Source: Luidia sarsii (Eukaryota; Echinodermata; Asteroidea; Paxillosida; Luidiidae). Taken from it: a DNA stretch of 64,000 nt. Below, piece by piece: positions 33,901-45,900 of this stretch (its first letter is position 1; each line of letters opens with the position of its first letter). The translations under genes were made by a program, and so were the position numbers. The DNA lies in assembly GCA_949987565.1 (NCBI GenBank), contig OX465105.1, positions 19,705,665 to 19,769,664 on the forward strand, read 5' to 3'. Under the pieces are notes generated by a model. The model was given only the letters and a program-made list of their open reading frames with translations. It did not search any database and was not told the origin of the DNA.

Positions 33901-36900
33901 TGATGATCCAGCCACTGTTGCCCTTCGTCTACCAGTACCAGACATCATTCATTCTGTGTGGGAGCCAGTGCAAGATTCACTGACCCGTGTCCATGATATG
34001 AAGCGCTTCACGAGCATATGAACCAAACAAGGGTGCACACATACCAGTACACGTACATTGTACATGTATACATACAAGTCATCCAGGTGTACAGTACTGT
34101 ACCGTACCTTGCCTTGTCAACTGAGCCCAGTTCTATAGAGCTGCAAGCACGGAAATCTATGAATGAGAGACTCTGCTTAATAACTTAAAATACACATTGT
34201 ATAATTGCAAGAAAGCCAGCTATACTGTGTTTCATACGATGCCTATTGCAGTTACAATGTAACTTGTATACATTTGATATTGGATAATAACAGAATAAGT
34301 ATGAAACACATTTTGGCTAGCAACACGATGGTATAAAGTAAAGCTTCACGCTTAAAAATGTTGGTTCTTTTAAGTGGCTCAGTAATATAATTTGCCTGTG
34401 GTCTTCCGTGGTCCAGATTCTGTGATCTTTGGAGAGGCACAGTAATGAAGCCTCGTACTTTATGCCAGCATGTGGCTATTGAGCCTTGATTGACACGTGC
34501 GTAATTGCGTATGGTGCATGTACATGTACACTACTACTGTACACACAAGAGTATGGTGCACTGCCTAGAATAAACCTTCTACATATATTGTATACATATA
34601 CGATACCAGTATAATTTGCCATCTGTTCCGAAGTTAAAAAGGTCTTTCTTCATTATTCACATTGATGTGATTGTTTCTCAGTCTCAGACATACATGTAAC
34701 AAACAAAAGAAGCTTCGCTTGAGTTGTTTTTTAATTGTAAGCACTGGTATTGTGGTACATTATACTGGTAGTACATGTGTACACTGTACATGTACAATGT
34801 ACATTGTACAATGTACATTACAGAAGCCAGACTACCAAAACGTCTTATCTTGCATACAATTAGGCTCATGTGACCATGTCACACGAAACAATTTAAAGAC
34901 AAATGGTTCCAGATCTAGATAATCTTGGAGAAGACATCCAGGGACATTCAAGATTATCAGGTCATTTGCTTGGAGATATTCTTGACACACTGGCATCATA
35001 CATGTAGATAATGTCCCTGTGTGTGACTGAAGTGCACCTTTAAACATGTAGCCTACATGTACATGTATATGTACATTTACATTAGTGAAGTTGAATGCTT
35101 TCAAGCTACTGGTTCTGTGCAGTTCTACAGTACCTGCAAATGTTGCCTTGTAATAACGATGCCTTTATACATGTACATGTGTACATGAACATGTACGCAC
35201 AAAGGGAAGACACTCCATTTGCAAAGTGCCCAATTTCTGGACATTCCAAATTTTGAACAATTACTGTTATTACTTACATTTTCATGTACAGTGTACTCAA
35301 TCAGGAAGTTTGTAATGGTATCAGAAATGTTAATGCTCGAAAATCTGCCATTTAAAAACAAAAGGAAGAAGAGTGACTATTATGGTATCAATTTTCAGAT
35401 CCTTAGCACTAGTTTGGTGACAGAACAAAGATACTTTGGAGAGTGATTCTTTCAGTCAGTTGTTACGGCATAGGAAATGTGACTTAGTTAGGGACGTAAT
35501 GTGTATGGACTTGTAGCCAGCACGTACATGCTTGCCTTGTGTGTTAGAGTAACATGCCATGCGGTTTTCTGCACAGCTCATTAGTCTCGAGGGTTGACAC
35601 ATTTTGGTCTGGAGGCGGTGGAGGTTTAGTCTCGCCAAAGGCAAACAGGCTCCGCTGTTAGCTCAGCTGCTAGCTTCATCATCGGAGCTCATGAGGGCAG
35701 TCAAGTGGAACCCGCCTCTATCCTTCCCTCCTCGGCCTTGGGGGAAGGTGTGGGGGGAAGGGGAGGGATCATCCCCATCCAATTTTATCCACCTGTCAGT
35801 AACTCCTCCGGTCCACCTCAGTCCCCCTTCTCAGGCATCTCCCCCCCCCTTTCCCCCTTTCCCCCTTTCCCTTGGGAAGCAACGAAAACAATGGAATTAA
35901 GCCACAGAGACCCTTCTACTAGGAAGGTCCTGCTAGCATGCAACTATAAGGCACTCTGACATTTTGTTTTCTTAGGTCACTAATCAACAAGCAGCGTTCA
36001 ACTTTTCTGTATTGCTTTAAGAAATTAGAAATTAGCCTTGTACCGCAGTTGTTGGTTTAGTCAATTTCTTTGCTAAATACACTGTACATGCAGATACATA
36101 TGTACATGTACATATTATGTGATTATATGAAAAAAACTCCCACTATTTTACCGGTATGCTAAATTGTTGCAAACTGCTTTACAATAGGGCAGGACCTTTA
36201 TCAAAGGCAGAATGTAAATAGGTCCTGCTAGGATCAGAAAATCTAAAAAAAGTCTAAAACAAAATATAAAAATAGTCATACAAATAAAGGAAAAACAGGT
36301 GCAGCGTAGGCCTGCAGGCCTACGCTGCACCTGTTTTTCCTCTGTTTGTTAAAATATGTACCACTCTAGGCACCTACAATGTATATTCTAGAAATTTCCC
36401 GGTTTGCATAATATATATTTAGATCATGCTTGGCCAAAAATGTGGTTATGAAAAGGTTGAATGAGAAGCATTACCATTGTCAAAAGTGCAGACTTGTATT
36501 GTGGCACAGGTACACTCTGTATATCACTGTAGGCACCAATAGATTAACATTTCCCGGTGTGCAGGTACATTATGTATTTACCGGTACATTTATTTGTTAC
36601 TCTGAATTGTCAGGGCCAAACATGTGGTTATGAAAAGGTTGAATGAGAAAGTTTATACATATGTCAAAAGTGCACTGTATTGTAAAATGATAAGAAACGT
36701 TAGACCATACATTGTAATATTTTGTATGTCATGATAGGATGCTTTCTAATGGACTGGGGCAAAAAGCCACTGTCATAGTGTAGGAGCACTTGATTGGGTA
36801 GACCCAAGTTGTGTTCCTTATTTAGACTGATACAGTAAATTTATAGACAGTGCAAACGCACAGTGTCATTCCAGGTGAGTATTGCACACAGAATGATCTA

Positions 36901-39900
36901 CTGTACATTTGAGGTGCGTTGTGCGTTCCCACTATCGCTGTCACAAAAGATCGCGATCTACATGTACATGTACGTCTTTATTTTTGGATCTTGCTTTGAA
37001 TCGCGATCCAAAACGCAGTTCTTCTTACAATTTTTCAGAAACATTGTGAGCCTTGTGTGTGAACGCTGTCGAAAACAGAAAATTGCATGGATTTGCGGCA
37101 CAAACCGTACATTGTACTGTACAACTGTACAAGCATGGTACATGTACGAGCAAACCAAGAGCAGGCAGTCTGGAAAGTGCCTCCGGCTGTGTCACATTTC
37201 AGGCATGCGCAGTTTGGCACACAAAAAAAATTTAAAAAATTGAATCAACGTTTTGCATTTTGCTGTGTGTGGACATGCTTGGGATAAAAAAGAAGAAAAA
37301 AAATTGACTTTTGAATCGTGATCTACTTTTCAACGGTTTTCCCTAGTGGGAATGCACCTTTGTACATTACATGTAGTGGTGATTCTCAGTAGGTATGAGC
37401 TATCGTCTCTCATGCCCCCAATTCGCCCTGAAACACAGCTCGAAGCAACTCTCAGCGATTTGAGAGGCCTGACATTTCGATCTGAGCAGGATCGGCCTTC
37501 GAGAGAGGTCGTCCTGGGACTGAAATGCGAACCGTTTTAACCCACGGCACCTCATCAGGAGTGTACAGTACGTGTGTATATTCCGGCTCTTCTCGGAGCT
37601 ACAGTACATATACACCCATTCCTGAAAGAGGTTAAGCACGCCGTGTCACCGGAAAACATTCTGCTCTGTGAATCCGCCCTGCAAACCCTCGAATCTCATC
37701 TGGTCCCTGCCTCTTCTTTCAGCCCCCAAACACCTTGCCCTTGGCTGTGCCCTTGCGTGCAGTTCAGTGCAGTAATTGCATTGTCTGCAAAGGTCTTCAA
37801 GGTCATGCCCCTCGCCTGCCCATCATGTTTCTCTCAAACGCCACTTTGAATTGCGCTAAACATTGCTCATCGATTCATTTTACATGTGTACATTGATTCC
37901 CTTGGATGAAGATGAAGCTACTGAAATGAGTAGAACAACACATGTCCCCATGTTCAATGCCATCCAACCCAATGTACATGTACGGTGTACATTACTTTGT
38001 TTGTTGTACATGAGAAACATTACAAGTCAAACGTGTGCTATATTGTACCGTACAAACTCTACCGCGCATCACGTTCACGGTTGTCCGGTCCTCCAAAAAG
38101 TTGTCAATCTCAAAGAGTTAGCGGGACCTGACGTTTCAATCCTAGCAGGACCTTTCTCAAAGCTCAGGATCGCGATGTCAGACTCTCTGAATGTTTAAGA
38201 TTCATTTGGTCAATAAGCAGTTTCTGACATGTCTGTTTTGCTTGTAGATTGTGAACCTCAAGTCATACAAAAGATATTGCAGACTGCTCACTGACTTTCA
38301 CCCAATGGCCGACATTAGACAGATGGCCTGGTGTTTTGATCCTATCCTACACCTAGCAGGACCTTTCACAAAGGCTATCCGAACCTTCAAAACCTATAAA
38401 CCTATCCGAACCTTCAAAATACACGTACCTTTAACTGTGTCTGATTTCTGAAGCATTAGGGTTGGCTAGTGTACATGTACCGGTACATGCAGGATACAAT
38501 CAGCATTTTCACTAAGAGCAATGCCAGTACTGACTACTGAGTAGTGAGTACTGAATTGCTTTAATTTATTGGCCTTCAGGGATTCTTCTCTTAAATTCTG
38601 GAGGGGTATTGTTAACATTAAGCATTTTCTATGCGGAAAAAAAATGGCCAAAATGCAAATCTCAAAACTGTAGTGGGCGGCTAAGTCGATCCTAGCATTA
38701 CTTTTTAGAAAGACATTTTTAAATCAGTGTGATAGACACCAGATATTGTATTTTGGGAAAGGTACATGTACTTTTTGGATTTAATTATCATCCCTCTCAA
38801 TATGTGAAATACACGTACATGTATACTAGTACATAGAATTTCAAGACATGGCCAAAAGAAAAGAAAAAGGAAAGAAAAATTGATAAAAACGGGATAGAAA
38901 AATGTGTGTGGTCATGAACAATGACCAGTAGAAATCAGTGCCAGGTATGAACGTACAGTACATGTACTAACAAGTGCTATGTACATGTACATGTACTTGT
39001 ACAATTGCTTGTTCATATTCATGTACAAACATGTACACTTACGTGTTACATGTACATGTACACTGTACATTTTACATCATCAGTCCTTGAGTGACCAGTG
39101 CTGAACCATTTGACCTGCTGGAACTTGGAAGCTGCATCAAGCTGTCCACGCACCCGGCCACGTGGACCACAAGGCACATGAAACGTGATACCACATGATT
39201 AATAATTCTGCCTTCCCGTTGTGTGAAAACCCAATTGCAAATTTGCAATCACCAAGTGTAATGTGTATGCACAGTACATGTACATGTGCATGTGCACAGA
39301 AATAGTGTTTGAATAATACATGTACAGTACTGTACACCGTACATCTGGTGTACATGTACAATGTACAGCGTACATTTCTGCTCTACATATATTTAAGGAA
39401 GATCAAAATTACGATTGGATGTTTGTGTATGTTTATCTTACACATACAGTACAGTATGTATTTCCCAGAAAAAGGGAACCATAGTGTTTCCCTTTTGATC
39501 CTTTTCTCTGAACATTGAAGATGCAAACTATGCATGTACAGTACTAGAGTACTTACATACATGTACAAACATCTGCCTTAGAACATGGAGAAATCACAAC
39601 CACAAAAATCAGGAAATCACAACAAAAAGTCAAACAAATTTGCCTTTAACTTTAGAGAAGGCTTCTAGAATTGCAACACCAGGCCTTATTGACATTTTTG
39701 AGAAATAGATACAACACTATACTGCAGGTATATTGGACAATAGCTCTTCAATTCTATGAGTCACATTTGCATTTTATCAATCAGTGCAAATATGATACAT
39801 TTCACATTCACTGCCTAGTGGATGATATTCTCTCAGTAACATGGAGTCCTGGTGTCAACCATTATGAAGGAAAGGCAGTAGCCTGCATGCTGTCAGCCAT

Positions 39901-42900
39901 TCGTGTATACCGGTAATTGTATTTTAATTGCATGTGCAGCTGTACATTGGGCTGCCAAGGGTATGGACATACTGCGCTACATTACATACATGTATATCAA
40001 ACCGTCAGATCAGCCAGTAATTTATGCGGACACCTCTCATTCTCATGAATATGCATGCTTGTATGTTCAGTGCACTGTGTGCGTCCCTTGGACACTGAAC
40101 TGCTTCAATTTCATTGCAATGATTGCACGCATACAGAAAGCACTATATTGTGGACACAGATTTGTCATGGTTGGCTGCATGTGCACTGTAGTCTGTACAT
40201 ATGTATTTCCTCCATAGGACCCTGGTAATAACAGAGATGCCGTCAGCTTGCAGTTCTCTCGTCTGGTCAATTTTGACAGCCCTTGAGATTTTCGGTCATT
40301 GCCCTCAAGAAAGGTCCTGCCTTTAAGAAAGGTCCTGCCTTTAAGAAAGGTCCTGCCTTTAAGAAAGGTCCTGCCTTTGAGAAAGGTCCTGCCTTTGAGG
40401 AAGGTCCTGCCTTTGAGAAAGGTCTTGCCTTTGAGAAAGGTCTTGCCTTTGAGAAATGTGCTGCCTTTGAGAAAGGTCCTGCCTTTGAGAAAGAAAGGTC
40501 CTGCCTTTGAGGAAGGTCCTGCCTTTGAGAAAGGTCCTGCCTTTGAGAAAGGTCCTGCCTTTGGGAAAGAAAGGTCCTGCCTTTGAGAAAGAAAGGTCCT
40601 GCCTTTGAGAAAGAAAGGTCCTGCCTTTGAGAAAGAAAGGTCTTGCCTTTGAGAAAGGTCCTGCCTTTGAGAAATGTGCTGCCTTTGAGAAAGGTCCTGC
40701 CTTTGAGAAAGAAAGGTCCTGCCTTTGAGGAAGGTCCTACCTTTGAGAAAGGTCCTGCCTTTGAGAAAGGTCCTGCCTTTGAGAAAGGTCCTGCCTTTGA
40801 GAAAGAAAGGTCCTGCCTTTGAGAAAGGTCCTGCCTTTGAGAAAGGTCCTGCCTTTGAGAAAGAAAGGTCCTGCCTTTGAGAAAGGTCCTGCCTTTGAGA
40901 AAGAAAGGTCCTGCCTTTGAGAAAGGTCCTGCCTTTGAGAAAGAAAGGTCCTGCCTTTGAGAAAGAAAGGTCCTGCCTTTGAGAAAGAAAGGTCCTGCCT
41001 TTGAGAAAGAAAGGTCCTGCCTTTGAGAAAGAAAGGTCCTGCCTTTGAGAAAGAAAGGTCCTGCCTTTGAGAAAGAAAGGTCCTGCCTTTGAGAAAGGTC
41101 CTACCTTTGAGAAAGAGAGGTCCTGCCATTGAGAAAGGTCCTGCCTTTGAGAAAGTTCCTGCCTTTGAGAGAAGAGGTCTTTTCTTTGAGAGAAAGAAGT
41201 CCTGCCTTGAGAAAGGTCCTGCCTTTTAGGAAGGTCCTGCCTTTGAGAAAGGTCCTGCCATTGAGAAAGGTCCTGCCATTGAGAAAGGTCCTGCCTTTGG
41301 GAAAGGTCCTGCCTTTGAGAAAGGTCCTGCCTTTGAGAAAGGTCCTGCCTTTGAGAAAGGTCCTGCCTTTGAGAAAGGTCCTGCCTTTGACTTTGAGAAA
41401 GGTCCTGCTACATGTACATGTAGGATCGTACACCAGGCCCTCTTATGAATTTGTGATTTGATTTGATTGTGTGTGGGCCATTTACTGGACATGTACCATA
41501 GGTGTAGGTCAGTATTCTTGTATTTACTTGCAATTTGCACTTGTGAGAAACAGAAAATAAATGACATTGCATGTACATGTGTACATAATAGAACAAAGAT
41601 ATGACATAATTTAAGAAAAATATAATTATATCATTATGTATACGGTACATGTCGGAGGCAGGGTTTACACAAATGTGTGTTTACAATGGAAGCCTTGTGA
41701 ATTTGCATGTATACATGTACCTGTACATGTACATTTGTACACCTGTATGTAGTACAATAATGCACAGCATTCGTAATCAAATGCAGTGTAGCATTGGATG
41801 AACAAACAATGAACAAATAACTGGCCTATAAATGCCTGACAGTTTTTGCTGGAATGGCTCATTAATCATAATTATGTAAACGGCTGTCTTACTGAGGGAT
41901 TTGTTGTTTACAGTGTATATATAGGAAAAAAACAGCCTTCAAATATCTGACAATTTTTGTGTTCTGGGGAGGCTCATAATAATATCAATTTATGAAAACA
42001 GCTGTCAATCCCACTGAGGGATTTGTGCATGTAACAAAATTTGTCAGATTTTGTTTGCTTTAAATACAAAGAAAGTTCTTTAGATTTCTCACATTTTTTT
42101 ATGGGAATTTTTTGGGATTATAAAAAGGAGTTGCTGCATTCATAGGACACGTTTACAAGACTTCTCGTCCGATGTTACTTTGTCTTTTAATTAACGTAGA
42201 AAAATAGCCTTGAAATGTCGGACAATCCCTTTTTCTGACTGAGCTCCGAGTCTTGTCATAAATTATATGGAAACGACTGGCGGCATTACTGAGGGATTGG
42301 CAATGCGTACAGTAGCATGGGAACTCAGAATTTATTTGCTTGCCTTTAGAATTGATTAAGAGACCTTTGAAAGACCTTTTTTCTGCATAGGAGGCTCTTG
42401 TAACATGGAAGCAACTGTCAATGTTAATGAGGGCGTAAGAAGTACATTTTTTTTTTTGATGAATTTTTTTGGGTCAGATTTTTGTTTGGCTTTATATTTG
42501 AAAAAAAGGGACTTAAAATGAAAAAGAGACTTAAAATTGAAAGGGACTTTAGAATGTCCGACAATTTCTTTCAGGATGGGCTCTCGTAATATAGAAACAT
42601 GAGCCTGTGTTACTGGGGGATTTGCGGTGCTTTCCCTGTATGCATTGACTTAGGGCAGGGGGGTCGGTTACGAGAGGGATCAGCTGGTAAGTGTTCCCCA
42701 CAGAGAACATGTTTAGATACACAATGTAGGAGGCTGCAGAGGCTTAATAAACTGAGCTCAGGACATGGCCTCAAGGGAGGGGAGGGTAGAGGGGAAGAGA
42801 GGGGGAAGGGTCAGGGAGAAGGGGGAGGGGGAGGAGAAGGGGGAGGGGTGTGGATGAGGCAGAGGGCTTTAGAAAAGTGATATATATCTGTGATAAAGCT

Positions 42901-45900
42901 ACATACTTATAATAACCTAAGTTACCTAACCTTCATAATAATGTGTGAATTAATCTTATTTCAGAATAATATGCAAAAATGTTGCCAATTGATTACGGAC
43001 TGTACTAAATGACCAAAATTAGGAGGGCCTGACGTTTTGATCCTAGCAGTAGCAGGCCCTTTCTCAATCATGGCAGCTCTGCCTCTGAGAATGGGTCCTG
43101 TTACGATTAGTAGGGCCTGACATTTTAATCTTCGAAAGATCCTACTAGGATTGAAACATCAGTCCCTCCCCAGACCCTAGGCTCGCTTTGACATTTTACA
43201 TACATGTAGCGTACATTTAACCCCCGCAAAACAAAACAAAAAAATACGGTGGGCCTTTAAATTTCATTCCACCAATATATATGTACAGTGTATATGTAAT
43301 TTTTTTTTTATATCTGTATTTTTTTTCTATTGTCAAGCTGTTTCAGCAGTGGGTGCCTGTCAGTTGTGAGCGCAATTGGAAGACTGTAGTGGTCTGTAGC
43401 ATTGACTTCTGTGCCTGCGGTGGGATCAATGGCCAGGAAATACAAGCTGTGTGTGATAGCTGAATGAATCATGCATCGATCACTGATAGGAAATTATAGA
43501 AGCTCGAGCACATATTTCACACAAGGGATTGAACTTCATTTCAGTAATTCAGTTAGCAATTGCATTTTAAATAATGTATGGTGCACTTCACTGCACTGTA
43601 TGCACACTACGGTACATGTACAACTGTACATGCACACGCATGAATGGAAGTTTCTATTGCATTAATTCTTTATGACCATTTTGTCAATACCGGTGCAGCA
43701 CAGCCACAGTATTCCTTGCCCTCCGTTGCTTGTCAACCAAGGGTATATTTTGGTCACTGTACATTTGTACCTCAGGAGTCATCCTCTGTCTTGACAAAAA
43801 TGTGTGTACTCTGTAGTCTGTACTGATGAATCAGGTTCAAGTCCAACAAAGAACCCTGCCATGTGAAGTTCCAGTTTTCGGCTGCCAGTGAGGAAGTCGG
43901 GGCCTGAGCCTGAGCCAGAGCCTAAGTCAGTGTCTGAGCCAGTGCATGGGCCTGAGCCAGCGCTTGAGCCAGAGCCTGAGACAGACCCAGAGCCTGAGCC
44001 TGAGCCTAAGCCAGGGCCAGTGCCAGAGACCGAGCCTGAGTTTGAGACAGAGCCAGAGCCTGAGACAGAACCTGAGACAGAGCCTGAGACAGAGCCTGTG
44101 CCAGAGCCTGTGCCAGAGCCTGTGCCAGAGCCTGTGCCAGAGAGAGACAGAGCCTGAGCCTGAGATACAGTGTACATGTAGACCCAGAGTCAGAGCCTGT
44201 GCCAGAGCTTGAGTCACAGGCTGAGACAGAGTCAAACTCCATAGCTTTTGCCAGTGACTGAGCCAGAGCCCAACTACATGTACATGTACATGTTGTACCA
44301 CTGACCAAAGCCCAACATATGGAATACATACATGTATGTTTTATACATGTATACAATACATGTACATACATCACGTCACGTGTACCGGTACATGTACTTA
44401 TGTGTACATCAAATGGAAGTACAGTACTAGGCACTATAGCTGTGCCTTGGACTCACATGTACTGTAGCTCTCACAGATGTGAATCAATAACCAAGGTGGC
44501 CCTAGGCCAAAAACGAGTTGGTTGACTCTTTGACTTTGCAAGGAGCTGTCCCTGTAGATGCTTCCCTCCTTCCTACAATGCATCCAGCCAGTCGATAAGA
44601 TTCGACACATCAGTGGTCGATTTAGTCGGGTGCACGCATGCACGGGTGCACGTAGTATTTCCCTCCGTGCGTGTAAACCCTCTGGTACAAGCTGCACGCC
44701 GTGCACATACTTTTTTGTGGCCTTAAGGTTGATATCAACTTTATGAAGATACCTGGTAAGCAGTGCATGTACTGCGGTTAATGGCTGAATATCTCTGACT
44801 GGGGACTTTTAATACTCCAGCAAAGATAGTTGACTGTTAACGAATGGTCTCCACCCAAGGCCATGTAACTGTTAAAGAATCTTGTTTCAATGGAGCGTCG
44901 CTATAACGAACATCCCAGGATCCATGAAAACTGTTTGGTATAGCGGTCGTTCGTTCACTTTATAGCAGTTGCCAGTTGCCACCGAAAAATCCATGGACGT
45001 ACATGTACACGTTGGGAGCCAAAGGGCATACATGTACATGTATATTCGTTATAGCCGAATGTTCGGTATATCGCATTGTTATAGCGACGTTCCACTGTAC
45101 TTCAAAATTATCTTTGTTCATGATACATGGCAGTGTTGATGACTGAGATGAAACAGAGATTGAAGCCAGAGGCGAAGATTTGAGGAGCTTGGCCTCAAGG
45201 CGACGATACAGAATATCCACAATTAAGAATGTCAAATTCCCATCGTACAGTACTGTCTGTGCCTTTGTGAGTAACAAGACATGAACGGAGCCCCCATTGT
45301 CAACCAAGGTTATGGGGAGAAGCTGGAGAGCGTTTTGGCTTGCTGCATGCGCGGCAAAATTAATCAAACTGAAGGTCGGCAGTTGCAACAAAGGAACATT
45401 TTTTGGGGGGCTGTTAACTTAATTTTGTCAGCAACTACATGTACTCCGCCAATTGGAAATACATGTACCTCCCATGTTGCCCGTTTATTTGCTGCGTTGA
45501 GTAATTTGGGGGAAGTGGGCAGACCGGGATTGTATGGCGTGACAAAAGACTTTCTTTGGAAGAGTATGAATTAAAGCTTTCGGATGTACTGGAAGTCAGA
45601 TGTGCATGTATTTCCATTGTGCTGTGTGTTACTTCATGTACATGTATTTGCACACAGCACTAATGGCTTCATCGCATACATGCTAACTAGTGTACTAACT
45701 AGATACAGGCTGGTGGCCATCCAAATTCACCTTTTTTGAAGCCACTTTCTCTTTTTAAAGGGAGGGTACATTTGCAAAGTGCCCAATTTCTGGACATTCC
45801 AAATTTGAGAAATTATGCCAACCCCAAAAATATTTTGATGGCGACCCTGATGTTTTTTTTTTTGGGGGGGGACTATTTCCCGACCGACCCTGTTTTGACA

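Noticed and set aside
40283..41567. Repeat-protein-like ORFs (Lys-Val-Leu-Pro-Leu-Arg and reverse) and a CRISPR-like look
   Set aside because: An 18-bp minisatellite keeps frames open on both strands. There are no unique spacers, the host is an animal, and the array sits in an intron.
43779..44434. Glu-Pro, Gly-Ser and Leu-Ser ORFs
   Set aside because: Frames of the GAGCCW minisatellite in MLEC intron 2. They are not joined to any exon.
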